Shown in pieces: positions 29,319 to 37,778 of a stretch of DNA of 64,000 nucleotides. Each line of letters opens with the position of its first letter. The first letter of the stretch is position 1. Position numbers and translations under genes: made by a program. The stretch covers positions 2,356,001 to 2,420,000 of the forward strand of contig NZ_PHUJ01000003.1 of NCBI RefSeq assembly GCF_002813375.1. Direction: 5' to 3'. Source of the stretch: Pseudonocardia alni. GTDB lineage: Bacteria > Actinomycetota > Actinomycetes > Mycobacteriales > Pseudonocardiaceae. The notes under the pieces are model-generated. The model was not told the DNA's origin, did not search any database, and worked only from the letters and a program-made list of their open reading frames with translations.

Positions 29319-30309
29319 CGACGCCCGCCAGCTCGAACGCGGCGCGGGCCATGGCGGCGGTCGCGTCGTGGTCGGTCATCAGCAGCGGCACCTCGCGCAC
29401 GGTCGCGCCGGGCACGGTCGCGGCGTCGCCGGTGTGCACCAGATAGCCGTCGAGCAGTCCGCCCTCGCCGCGGGCGCCGTAGTGCCGGCCCACGCCCTCG
29501 GCGCTGGTCTCGACGCCGATCGCGGTCAGGCAGGCGTCGGCCATGCCCCGCACCGGCGCCCCGCCGACGATCGGGGACAGCCCCACGACCTTCGCGGGCG
29601 TCGCCGCGAGGGCCTGGGCCATCCCGGGGACCGAGACGATCGTGCCGATCGACACCACCGGGTTGGACGGGGCGACGAGCACGACGTCGGCCCCGGCGAT
29701 CGCGGCCCGGGCGTCGGGCAGGATCGCGGCCTGGTCGGCGCCGACCGAGGCGAAGCGGTACGCCTTCGGGGCGGCCCGGTGCCGGATCCACCACTCCTGG
29801 AAGTGGATCGCGACCTGCGGGGTCTCCTCGACCGCGGCCGGGTCCGGGTTGTCGATCACGACGTGGGTCTCGACGCGGTCGTCGGAGGCGGGCAGCAGCC
29901 GCACCCCGGGCTGCCAGCGGTGGCAGAGCGCCTCGGTGACCTGGGACAGCGGGTAGCCGGCACGCAGCATCCGGGTGCGGACGAGGTGGGTGGCGACGTC
30001 GCGGTCGCCCAGCCCGAACCAGGTCGCCTCGGCGCCGTAGGCCTCCAGCTCGGCCTTGACCGACCACGTCTCGTCCGAGCGGCCCCAGCCCTTCTCGACG
30101 TCGATGCCGCCGCCGAGGGTGTACATGACGGTGTCGAGGTCCGGACAGACCCGCAGCCCGTGCAGCCAGATGTCGTCGCCGACGTTGACCACGGCGGTGA
30201 CCTCGTGCGCGGACTCGCCCGACCCCACGGGGGGCAGTCCGAGCGCGTGTTTCACGCCTTGCAGGAAGCGGGCTCCGCCGACGCCGCCGACCAGAACGGT
30301 GACCTTCAC
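29311..30309 (-). CDS. fbiA: 2-phospholactate/phosphoenolpyruvyl transferase FbiA
   Basis: FbiA (CofD family) joins the activated three-carbon unit to Fo to give (dehydro-)F420-0. The 332 residues begin [20 protein letters not shown], the GGVGGARF nucleotide-loop of the family, and include [20 protein letters not shown] and [22 protein letters not shown] 30309 has TAGGGT (30316-30321) six bases upstream, so the transcript is probably leaderless and drives fbiA-fbiB-nudix. Length matches Rv3261. Confidence 0.96.
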   Translation of the reverse strand: MKVTVLVGGVGGARFLQGVKHALGLPPVGSGESAHEVTAVVNVGDDIWLHGLRVCPDLDTVMYTLGGGIDVEKGWGRSDETWSVKAELEAYGAEATWFGLGDRDVATHLVRTRMLRAGYPLSQVTEALCHRWQPGVRLLPASDDRVETHVVIDNPDPAAVEETPQVAIHFQEWWIRHRAAPKAYRFASVGADQAAILPDARAAIAGADVVLVAPSNPVVSIGTIVSVPGMAQALAATPAKVVGLSPIVGGAPVRGMADACLTAIGVETSAEGVGRHYGARGEGGLLDGYLVHTGDAATVPGATVREVPLLMTDHDATAAMARAAFELAGVGV

Positions 30310-30327
30310 ACGGCGACCCTACGTCGG

Positions 30328-31290
30328 TCAGAACGAGCGGTAGTCGCGCGGGGAGAACCGGGGCCCGAACCGGGGACGGCGGAACCCGGACGCCTCGATG
30401 TAGCGGACCGCGCGCTGGCGCTGCGGCACGTAGGGAGCGAGCACCTCGAGCATCCCCGCGTCGTCGAGGTCGTGCCCGAGCAGCGCCCAGCCGACGGTGT
30501 TGGGCACGTGGAAGTCGCCGAAGCTGACCGCGTCCGGGTCGCCCCAGGCGCGCTGGGCGATCTCCGCGGCCGTCCACACCCCGATGCCGCGGACCCTGCG
30601 CAGCAGCACCCGGCCCTGCTCCCCGCCCAGCTCGGCGGCCCGTTCCAGCCGGTGGGCGACGACGGCGGCGTGCAGGATCGCCGTCCGCCGGGCGTGGTCG
30701 ACGCCGGCCCGGTGCCACTCCCACTCCGGCACCGCGCGGATCTGCCCGGGTGTCGGCGGCACCCGCATGCCGGCGGGCACCACCCCGGCCGGGCCCGGTG
30801 CGGGCGACCCGAACCGCCACGCGAGCTCGCGGAACGAGCGGTGCGCCTCGGTGCCGGTGACCTTCTGCTCCAGCACCGCGGGCAGCAGCGCGTCCCACAC
30901 CCGGCCGGTGGAGCCCAGCCGCAGCCCGGGACGGCGCCGGTGCGCGTCGGCGACGAGCGGGTGGTGCGCCACGAACGCCGACGGGTCGTCGTCGGCCCCC
31001 AGCAACGACGGCAGCCGGTCGACCTCCCAGGCCGCGCCCGGCCCCCAGCCGGTCGCGCGCACGGTGCCGTGCGGGCCGCCGTCGGCGCGGCGGCGGATCG
31101 CGACGGTGGCGGGGCCGGCCGGCGTCGTCGAGACCCGCCAGATCACGGCGCCGTCGACGGCGGTGCGCCAGGTGGGGTCGCCGCGGCCGCGGCGCAGCGG
31201 GGCGAGGACGCCGTACAGGTCGAGCGGGAACGGCGGCCGCCATTCCCGGTCCACCACCACGGCGGCCGTGTCCACGCCCCCGATGGTCAC
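30328..31290 (-). CDS. DNA-3-methyladenine glycosylase-like protein (HhH-GPD)
   Basis: A 320-residue base-excision-repair glycosylase of the AlkA type. The helix-hairpin-helix region is RVRGIGVWTAAEIAQRAWGD, followed by DAVSFGDFHVPN, whose Asp is the expected catalytic residue. The N-terminal part is a poorly conserved beta domain. GTG 31290 overlaps the manC stop by GTGA, so it is translationally coupled to manC. The damaged base it removes cannot be told. Longer frames to 31341 lie inside manC and are not used. Confidence 0.88.
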   Translation of the reverse strand: MTIGGVDTAAVVVDREWRPPFPLDLYGVLAPLRRGRGDPTWRTAVDGAVIWRVSTTPAGPATVAIRRRADGGPHGTVRATGWGPGAAWEVDRLPSLLGADDDPSAFVAHHPLVADAHRRRPGLRLGSTGRVWDALLPAVLEQKVTGTEAHRSFRELAWRFGSPAPGPAGVVPAGMRVPPTPGQIRAVPEWEWHRAGVDHARRTAILHAAVVAHRLERAAELGGEQGRVLLRRVRGIGVWTAAEIAQRAWGDPDAVSFGDFHVPNTVGWALLGHDLDDAGMLEVLAPYVPQRQRAVRYIEASGFRRPRFGPRFSPRDYRSF

Positions 31291-32357
31291 ACGTCGGGCG
31301 AGAACCGGACCCCGTGGGGCGGCAGCGTGACGTCCGGCCACACCCGCATGTTGTGCCGCAGCTCGCAGTGCGCGCCGATCACGGCCCGGTCGCCGACCAC
31401 GGTGTCGCGGACGCTCGCGCCCTCCTCGACGACCGCACCGGACCCGATCACCGAGTTCTCCACGACCGCGCCCGCCTGCACCATCGCGCCGTCGAACAGC
31501 ATGGAGCCCTCGACCCGGGCGCCGGAGCCGATCCGGGCGCCGCGGCCGACGGTCGTCCCGCCGAAGACGAACGCGTCGGAGGCCACCTCGGCCCCCTCCA
31601 GCACCATCGACTCGCCGGTCGGCCCGGGCAGCGCCGCCGAGGGCGCGACCCCGCGGACCAGGTCCGCCGAGCCGTGCACCAGGTCGCCGGGGGTCCCCAT
31701 GTCGCGCCAGTAGGCGACGTCGACGTGGCCCTGCACGTGCGCCCCGGAGGCGAGCAGGTCGGGGAACGTCTCACGCTCCACCGACACCGGCCTGCCCTCG
31801 GGGATGGTGTCGATGACCTCGCGGCGGAAGACGTAGCACCCGGCGTTGATCTGGTCGGTCGGCGGGTCCTCGGTCTTCTCGAGGAACTCCAGCACCCGGC
31901 CGGTCGGATCGGTGGGGACGCAGCCGAAGGCCCGCGGGTTCTGCACCCGCACCAGGTGCAGCGTGACGTCGGCACCGGTGCTGCGGTGGGTGTCGGCGAC
32001 GGCGGTCAGGTCGGTGCCCGCCAGCACGTCGCCGTTGAAGATCATGACGTGCTCGGCGGAGAGCTTGCCGGCCACGTTGCGGATGCCTCCGCCGGTGCCC
32101 AGCGGCTCGGTCTCGGTGACGTAGGTGAGGTCCAGCCCCAGCGACGAGCCGTCGCCGAAGTGCTCCTCGAAGGTCTCGGCCAGGTAGCTCGTGCCCAGCA
32201 CCGCCCGCCGGATGCCCGCCTCGCGGATCCGCGACAGCAGGTGCGCCAGGAACGGCACCCCCGCCGTCGGCAGCATCGGCTTGGGCGCCGACAGGGTCAG
32301 TGGCCGCAGCCGGGTGCCCTTGCCCCCGACCAGCACGACCGCCTCGACGTCCTGCAA
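31287..32357 (-). CDS. manC: Mannose-1-phosphate guanylyltransferase
   Basis: Makes GDP-mannose from mannose-1-phosphate and GTP. The 356 residues have the nucleotidyltransferase signature AVVLVGGKGTRLRPLTLSAP, EPLGTGGGIRNV, MIFNGDVLAG, and a C-terminal left-handed beta-helix of hexapeptide repeats (ARIGSGARVEGSMLFDGAMV). It corresponds to Rv3264c. The proposed start is TTG 32357, with GGGGGA about eight bases upstream and the protein then starting MQDVEAVVLVGGKG; no ATG or GTG precedes the fold. Sugar specificity follows from context with manA and manB. Confidence 0.93.
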   Translation of the reverse strand: MQDVEAVVLVGGKGTRLRPLTLSAPKPMLPTAGVPFLAHLLSRIREAGIRRAVLGTSYLAETFEEHFGDGSSLGLDLTYVTETEPLGTGGGIRNVAGKLSAEHVMIFNGDVLAGTDLTAVADTHRSTGADVTLHLVRVQNPRAFGCVPTDPTGRVLEFLEKTEDPPTDQINAGCYVFRREVIDTIPEGRPVSVERETFPDLLASGAHVQGHVDVAYWRDMGTPGDLVHGSADLVRGVAPSAALPGPTGESMVLEGAEVASDAFVFGGTTVGRGARIGSGARVEGSMLFDGAMVQAGAVVENSVIGSGAVVEEGASVRDTVVGDRAVIGAHCELRHNMRVWPDVTLPPHGVRFSPDV

Positions 32358-32395
32358 CGCAGGTTCCCCCTCAGGTTCTTTCTTCTCGTTCGCGC

Positions 32396-33274
32396 TCAGC
32401 CGGTCCGCCGCAACAGACCCGAGCGCACGGCCAGGCCGGCGCGCAGGGCCGCACGCAGCGGCGCGTGCACCGGACCGCGGTGGCGGTCGGCCAGATAGCG
32501 GTAGGCGCTGCGGTGGTGCTCGGCGAGCATCCGTGCCGACACCTCCGGCTTGCCCGTGGACGCTCCGCCCACGTGTACGACATCGGCGCCGGGGACGTAC
32601 ACGTTTCGCCATCCGGCGAGACCGAGCCGCTCGCCCAGGTCGACGTCCTCGAAGTACATGAAGTAGCGCGGGTCGAAACCGTCGACGGAGTCGAACGCGG
32701 TGCGCCGCAGGAGCAGGCACGACCCGGACAGCCAGCCGGCCGCCCGCTCGGTCAGGTCCTCGCGGCTGCGCCGGTAGGCCGCGGTCCACGGGTTCGCGGG
32801 CCAGACCGGCGCCAGCGCGGCGTGCCCGGCGCCCGCGACCAGCGACGGCACCTCGCGTGCCGAGGGGTAGATCTCGCCGGACGGCTCGCGGATCAGCGGG
32901 CCGAGCGACCCGGCCCGGGGGTGGCGACGGCCGGCGTCGAGCAGGATGTCCAGCGAACCGGCACCCCACTCCAGGTCCGGGTTGGCGACGACGACCCAGC
33001 CGTATCGGTCGGGCAGCGAGGCCACGCCGCGGTTGGCGGCGGCACCGTAGCCGACGTTCTCCCCGATCGGCAGGACCGTCACGTGGTCGCGCTCGCGGGC
33101 CGCGCGCTCGGGGGCGCCGTCGACGGATCCGTTGTCGGCCAGGACGACCGGCACGTCCGCGCGGGTCGTCGCGCCCCGCAGCGAGTCGAGGAAGGTGTCC
33201 AGCAGCGCGCCCGGCGAGTAGGTCACCGTGACGACGGCGACCCCGTCGCCGTAGGACCGTGCGTCGTCGGTCAC
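32396..33274 (-). CDS. wbbL: Rhamnosyltransferase WbbL (arabinogalactan linker)
   Basis: A 292-residue GT2 glycosyltransferase. It is expected to add L-rhamnose to decaprenyl-diphospho-GlcNAc, the linker between peptidoglycan and arabinogalactan. Visible: AVVTVTYSPGALLDTFLDSL, the nucleotide-sugar WVVVANPDLEW, and GSCLLLRRTAFDSVDGFDPR with YFMYFEDVDLGERL, as in Rv3265c. GTG 33274 has GAGGAGG four bases upstream. manC follows on the same strand 38 bp later. The neighbour rmlD of mycobacteria is not present here. Confidence 0.93.
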   Translation of the reverse strand: MTDDARSYGDGVAVVTVTYSPGALLDTFLDSLRGATTRADVPVVLADNGSVDGAPERAARERDHVTVLPIGENVGYGAAANRGVASLPDRYGWVVVANPDLEWGAGSLDILLDAGRRHPRAGSLGPLIREPSGEIYPSAREVPSLVAGAGHAALAPVWPANPWTAAYRRSREDLTERAAGWLSGSCLLLRRTAFDSVDGFDPRYFMYFEDVDLGERLGLAGWRNVYVPGADVVHVGGASTGKPEVSARMLAEHHRSAYRYLADRHRGPVHAPLRAALRAGLAVRSGLLRRTG

Positions 33275-33688
33275 GTGGCCTCCTCGTCCTTTTCGTCCAC
33301 CCCGCGCATGTCCCGCAACCTAGTCAGCACGGGCACACCCGCGCCCGGCGGCTCCGTCCGGCACCGCCCGTTCGCGCCCGCGAAGATCACACTCCGTCAC
33401 CGCGACCATGATCGCGATACCCTCACTCCAACGTTCGGACCGTCCCCGAGCAGCGACGACACGCCGTACCCGTGTGTCACCCTCAAGTCCCGACCCCCTA
33501 CGACGACCGGGCGAGCAACCCGACACGCAGGCCTGTACGACCCACCGCGGGGGCCCGGATGCTGCACCCTGGTCCCCGACCGGGGTGTCCGGTCCCAGAG
33601 ACGCACGAGCCGTGCTCGGGTTCACCGGACTCCCCCGTCCGGGTGAGACGCAGCGGCGCGGACGAGACGGACCCCGAGGGGAGCGAGC
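33275..33688. other. Divergent region between wbbL and the LCP gene
   Basis: A 414-bp region without a gene, between two divergent envelope genes. It contains the ribosome sites of both (GAGGAGG near 33279-33285 on the minus strand; GAGGGGAGC near 33675 on the plus strand) and a dyad CGCGA-N6-TCGCG at 33401-33416. Open frames crossing it are not supported by start or pattern. Promoters must lie here but none stands out by eye. Confidence 0.5.
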
Positions 33689-35353
33689 ATGGGCGAGGGC
33701 TACCGGGACCGCTCCCGCCCGTCGGCCGCCGAGCGCGCCGCGGCGCGACGGTCCGGCCGCCCCGCCGCCCCCGGCGACCGGTCCCGCTCGCCCCGGGTCC
33801 GCCCGGACACCGGCGCCGCACGCGGACGCCCCGCGGGCTCCGCGGGCTGGAGCCGGGCCGGGACCGCGACCGGCCCCGACGAGCACCCCCCGTACCCGGC
33901 GCGGGGCGGGCGCACCGGCGGAGGACCGCCCCGGGCCCGCGGGCTGCTGGCCCGGCTGCGGGTCGCCGTCGCCGTGCTGTCGGCGCTGACGGTGCTGCTC
34001 ACCGGCGCCGTGTGGACCTTCTACCGCGACGTCACGGGCGGCATCACCACGACGAACCTGCTGTTCGGCGGCTCCGCGGGCGGCGAGCAGAACATCCTGC
34101 TGGTCGGCGTGGACAGCCGTACCGACGCGCAGGGCAACCCGCTGCCGGCCGACGTCCTGGCCCAGCTGCGCAGCGGCGCCGAGTCCGGCGTCCTCAACTC
34201 CGACACGATCATCGTCGTGCACCTGCCCGCCGACGGCGGCAGCGCGACCGCGTTCTCCATCCCGCGCGACTCCGAGGTGTCGATCCCCGGGATCGGCCGT
34301 AACAAGATCAACGCCGCCTACCCGCAGACGAAGGCGGAGACCGCGTCCCGGTTGGTCGCCGAGGGCGTGCGCGACCCCCGGCAGATCGACCAGGACTCGT
34401 CGCAGGCCGGTCGGCAGGCCCTGATCGACACCGTGCAGGACCTCACCGGGCTGGCCATCGACCACTTCGCCGAGGTCAACCTGCTCGGCTTCTACAACCT
34501 CACCAACGCCGTCGGCGGCGTCGACGTCTGTCTCAAGGCCCCGGCCAGGGACGAGCTCTCCGGCGCCGACTTCCCCGCAGGCCCGCAGACGATCTCCGGT
34601 GCCGACGCGCTCGCGTTCGTCCGGCAGCGGCACGGGCTCGCCGGCGGGGACCTGTCGCGTATCAACCGTCAGCAGGTGTTCCTCGCCGCGGTCGCCAACA
34701 AGGTCCTGTCCTCGGGCACGCTCACCGACCCGACCAAGCTCGGCGCGCTCATCGAGGTGATCCAGCAGTCGGTCGTCATCGACAGCGGCTGGGACCTGCT
34801 CGGCTTCGCCCGCGAGGCGTCGTCGATCGCGGCCGGGAGGATGGACTTCCTGACCATCCCCACCGGCGGCCCGGAGACCACCCGCGGCAAGGACGTGCTG
34901 CTCGTCGACCCCGCCGAGGTCCGCGACTTCGTCGCCCACCACACCGACCCCGAGCCCGAGGAGGCGGCCGCGACCTCCACGGAGGCGGCGGCGCCGGTCG
35001 TGGCCGACGTGGCGAACGGGTCCGGGGTGACCGGGCTGGCCGCACAGGTCGCCGACACCCTGGGCCGCACCGGGTTCACCCCCGGCGAGGTCGGCAACGC
35101 CCCGGACCGCACCACCTCGGTGGTCCGCTACAGCCAGGCCGACGGCGACGCCGCCGCCCGCCGGGTCGCCGAGGCGCTGGGCGGCATCGGCGTCGAGCAG
35201 TCCGACGCCGTCGCCCAGGGCCGGGTCCAGGTGCTGCTCGGCACCGACCGCGCGAACGGCGGCCGGTCGACCTCCGCGGCGGCCGCGCCCGCCGCCGCCC
35301 CGGCCCCCTCGACCCCGCCGATCACCGCGGGCGGGGTCCCCTGCATCGACTGA
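33689..35353 (+). CDS. LytR-CpsA-Psr cell-wall ligase (Rv3267-like)
   Basis: A 554-residue membrane-anchored enzyme that attaches arabinogalactan or other glycopolymers to peptidoglycan. It has a cytoplasmic basic, Pro-rich N-terminus, one membrane helix (residues 91-109, AVAVLSALTVLLTGAVWTF), the LCP domain from NILLVGVDSRTDAQGN through NSDTIIVVHLP, FSIPRDSEVSIPGIG, INAAY and the Arg-rich FVRQRHGLAGGDLSRINRQQ, and a C-terminal LytR_C domain around residue 440-520. ATG 33689 has GAGGGGAG upstream. It is divergent from wbbL, which makes the linker it would use. Confidence 0.95.
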   Translation: MGEGYRDRSRPSAAERAAARRSGRPAAPGDRSRSPRVRPDTGAARGRPAGSAGWSRAGTATGPDEHPPYPARGGRTGGGPPRARGLLARLRVAVAVLSALTVLLTGAVWTFYRDVTGGITTTNLLFGGSAGGEQNILLVGVDSRTDAQGNPLPADVLAQLRSGAESGVLNSDTIIVVHLPADGGSATAFSIPRDSEVSIPGIGRNKINAAYPQTKAETASRLVAEGVRDPRQIDQDSSQAGRQALIDTVQDLTGLAIDHFAEVNLLGFYNLTNAVGGVDVCLKAPARDELSGADFPAGPQTISGADALAFVRQRHGLAGGDLSRINRQQVFLAAVANKVLSSGTLTDPTKLGALIEVIQQSVVIDSGWDLLGFAREASSIAAGRMDFLTIPTGGPETTRGKDVLLVDPAEVRDFVAHHTDPEPEEAAATSTEAAAPVVADVANGSGVTGLAAQVADTLGRTGFTPGEVGNAPDRTTSVVRYSQADGDAAARRVAEALGGIGVEQSDAVAQGRVQVLLGTDRANGGRSTSAAAAPAAAPAPSTPPITAGGVPCID

Positions 35354-35367
35354 CGTAGCGTTCCGGC

Positions 35368-36117
35368 GTGATGGACACCGTCTTCGGCTCCGGCCTGTTC
35401 CTCACCGACGCGCTGCTCGGCCCGGCGCTCGGCGCCGCGGCCCCGCGACCGCTGGTCACCCACTACGACGACGCGACCGGCGAGCGGACCGAGCTGTCCG
35501 GCACGACCACCGCGAACTGGACCGCGAAGGCGGCGAACCTGCTGCGCGACGAGGTCGACGTCGAGCCGGGCACCCGGGTCGCGGCGCTGCTGCCCGCGCA
35601 CTGGCAGACCGTCGCCGCGCTGCTGGCCGTGTGGTCCTGCGGCGCGGAGCTGGTCGGCGACCCGGCGGGCGCGGACGTCGTGCTCGCCGACGCGGCGCGG
35701 CTCGACGTGGCGCTCGTGGCCGGGGCGGGCACGGTCGTCGCGTTCTCGCTGGACTTCTTCGGCCGCGGCCTGGGCGACCTCCCCGGTGGCACCGTCGACT
35801 TCGCGACCGAGGTGCGGGTGCACGGCGACGAGTTCGTCCCGTGGGACCCGGTGGACGGCGCGGCCCCGGCCTGGGACGGCGCGAGCGGCGAGCAGGTCCT
35901 GGCCGCGGCCCGGGAGCGTGCGGACGCACTCGGCATCACCGCGGGCGCCCGGGTGCTGTCGAGCACCGGCTGGGACAGCGCGGACGGACTGCGCGACGGG
36001 CTGCTCGCCGTCCTCGCGGCGGGGGCCTCGCTGGTCCAGACCGTGAACGCCGCCGGGGACCCGGCGACCCTCGACCGCCGCGCGGAGTCCGAGCGGGTCA
36101 CCCTGCGCCTGGGGTGA
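35368..36117 (+). CDS. TIGR03089 family protein (Rv3268-like)
   Basis: A 249-residue protein of an actinobacterial family resembling the N-terminal part of AMP-dependent synthetases, without the AMP-binding Ser/Thr/Gly motif. Recognisable stretches are PLVTHYDDATGERTELS, TAKAANLLRDEVDVEPGTRV and ALLPAHWQTVAALLAVWSCG. Function is unknown. GTG 35368 follows a TAGCGT box (35356-35361) by six bases, a leaderless start. It follows the LCP gene by 14 bp, as Rv3268 follows Rv3267. Confidence 0.9.
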   Translation: MMDTVFGSGLFLTDALLGPALGAAAPRPLVTHYDDATGERTELSGTTTANWTAKAANLLRDEVDVEPGTRVAALLPAHWQTVAALLAVWSCGAELVGDPAGADVVLADAARLDVALVAGAGTVVAFSLDFFGRGLGDLPGGTVDFATEVRVHGDEFVPWDPVDGAAPAWDGASGEQVLAAARERADALGITAGARVLSSTGWDSADGLRDGLLAVLAAGASLVQTVNAAGDPATLDRRAESERVTLRLG

Positions 36118-36139
36118 GCGGCGGCCCCGGCCGGGGGTC

Positions 36140-37405
36140 ATGACACCCTGGTCGACCGTGACCCCCTCTGTGAGCGCCCGGGACGTCGACGACGCGGCGG
36201 CCCGGCTCCGCGCCGTCATCGGCCCGACCCCGCTGCAGCTCAACCCCCGCCTGTCCGACGCGCTCGGCGGCGAGGTCTGGGTCAAGCGCGAGGACCTGCA
36301 ACCGGTCCGTTCGTACAAGATCCGCGGCGCCTACAACCTCATCGCACAGCTGCCCGAGGCCGACCGCCTCGCCGGCGTCGTCTGTGCCAGCGCCGGCAAC
36401 CACGCCCAGGGCGTCGCGTTCGCCTGCCAGCGCCTCGGCGTGACCGGTCGGGTGTACCTGCCCGGCACGACCCCGCGCCAGAAGCGGGACCGGGTCGCGC
36501 GGCTGGGCCGTGACGCCGTCGAGGTGCGGGTGGTCGGCAACACCTACGACGAGGCCGCCGCGGCCGCCCGCGCCGACGCCGAGTCCACCGGTGCCACCCA
36601 GGTGCCCGCCTTCGACGACCCGCGCACCGTCGCGGGCCAGGGCACGATCGCCCGCGAGATCGTCTCCCAGCTGGCCGACCCGCCGGATGTGCTGGTCGTG
36701 CCGGTCGGTGGCGGTGGACTGCTCGCCGGGGCCATCACCTACCTGCGCGAGCACGCGCCGTCGACCCGGATCGTGGGCGTCGAGCCCGCCGGGGCGGCGA
36801 GCATGGCGGCCGCGGTCGCCGCGGGCGAGCCGGTCGACCTGGGATCGCTGGACCCGTTCGTCGACGGCGCCGCCGTGCGCAAGGTCGGCGCGGCCACCTT
36901 CGACGTGGTGCGCGACGCGGGCGTGGAGCTGCTCGCGGTGCCCGAGGGCCGGATCTGCGTCGAGATGCTCGCGCTCTACCAGTCCGACGGGATCATCGCC
37001 GAGCCGGCGGGCGCGCTGTCCCCCGCGGCGCTGGACCGGCTCGACATCCCCCGCGACGCCACGACGGTCTGCCTGCTCTCGGGCGGCAACAACGATGTCT
37101 CCCGCTACGCCGACATCGTCGAGCGCGCCCTGGTCTTCGAGGGCCGCAAGCACTACTTCCTCGTCGAGTTCCCGCAGGAGCCGGGCGCGCTGCGCCGGTT
37201 CCTCGACGACGTCCTCGGCCCGGATGACGACATCACCCTGTTCGAGTACACCAAGCGCTCCAACCGGGAGACCGGCCCGGCCCTGGTCGGCATCGAGCTG
37301 GGTTCGCCGGACGACCTGCCCGCGCTGCTCAAGCGGATGCAGGAGGCTCCCCCGCACATCGAGCCGATCCCGCCGGACAGCCCGCTGTTCGGCTTCATCC
37401 TGTAG
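36140..37405 (+). CDS. ilvA: Threonine ammonia-lyase
   Basis: A PLP enzyme that deaminates threonine to 2-oxobutanoate, the first step of isoleucine synthesis. In the 421 residues the PLP Lys is in VRSYKIRGAYNLIAQL, SAGNHAQGVAFACQ binds substrate, VPVGGGGLLAG is the phosphate loop, and the C-terminal single ACT-like domain (HYFLVEFPQEPGALRRFLDD) gives allosteric control. ATG 36140 is listed; GTG 36158 (MTPSVSARDVDD), with CACCCT eight bases upstream, is an equally good start. In M. tuberculosis ilvA is not in this block, so it is an insertion here. Confidence 0.93.
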   Translation: MTPWSTVTPSVSARDVDDAAARLRAVIGPTPLQLNPRLSDALGGEVWVKREDLQPVRSYKIRGAYNLIAQLPEADRLAGVVCASAGNHAQGVAFACQRLGVTGRVYLPGTTPRQKRDRVARLGRDAVEVRVVGNTYDEAAAAARADAESTGATQVPAFDDPRTVAGQGTIAREIVSQLADPPDVLVVPVGGGGLLAGAITYLREHAPSTRIVGVEPAGAASMAAAVAAGEPVDLGSLDPFVDGAAVRKVGAATFDVVRDAGVELLAVPEGRICVEMLALYQSDGIIAEPAGALSPAALDRLDIPRDATTVCLLSGGNNDVSRYADIVERALVFEGRKHYFLVEFPQEPGALRRFLDDVLGPDDDITLFEYTKRSNRETGPALVGIELGSPDDLPALLKRMQEAPPHIEPIPPDSPLFGFIL

Positions 37406-37454
37406 ACGCCGCGCGCAACACGGCGGCAATCCGGGCCGCCTACCGTGCACGACC

Positions 37455-37736
37455 GTGCCCGAGATGATGTTCGACGTCCGCTGGCCGGACGGCACCGAGG
37501 TCAGCTACTACTCGCCGTCGCTGGTGGTGACCGAACACCTGGACACCGGCACGACCTACCCGGTGGCCGAGTTCGTCACGCGCAGCCGCACCTGCATGGA
37601 GATCGCCGACGCGCGGGTGCGGGCGAAGTACGGGTTCGGCTGCGCGCAGTCGGCGCGGACGATCGCGCTCATCGACGCGGCCGCGGGGCGGTTCGCCCCG
37701 ACCGACGAGGTGCGGGTGGAGGGCTTCCGCCGCTGA
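37455..37736 (+). CDS. MSMEG_0570 family protein
   Basis: A 93-residue protein of the MSMEG_0570 family, named from a mycobacterial gene linked to nitrogen-starvation response. The pattern FDVRWPDGTEVSYYSPSLVV, AEFVTRSRTCMEIADARVRA and KYGFGCAQ matches the family. Elsewhere it is part of a conserved multi-gene cluster; here it stands alone after ilvA. GTG 37455 has TACCGT (37441-37446) eight bases upstream. Function is unknown. Confidence 0.8.
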   Translation: MPEMMFDVRWPDGTEVSYYSPSLVVTEHLDTGTTYPVAEFVTRSRTCMEIADARVRAKYGFGCAQSARTIALIDAAAGRFAPTDEVRVEGFRR

Positions 37737-37778
37737 CGCCGCCGGGTCCTGCGGTGATGCGGCGGCCGCGGCGCGGCG

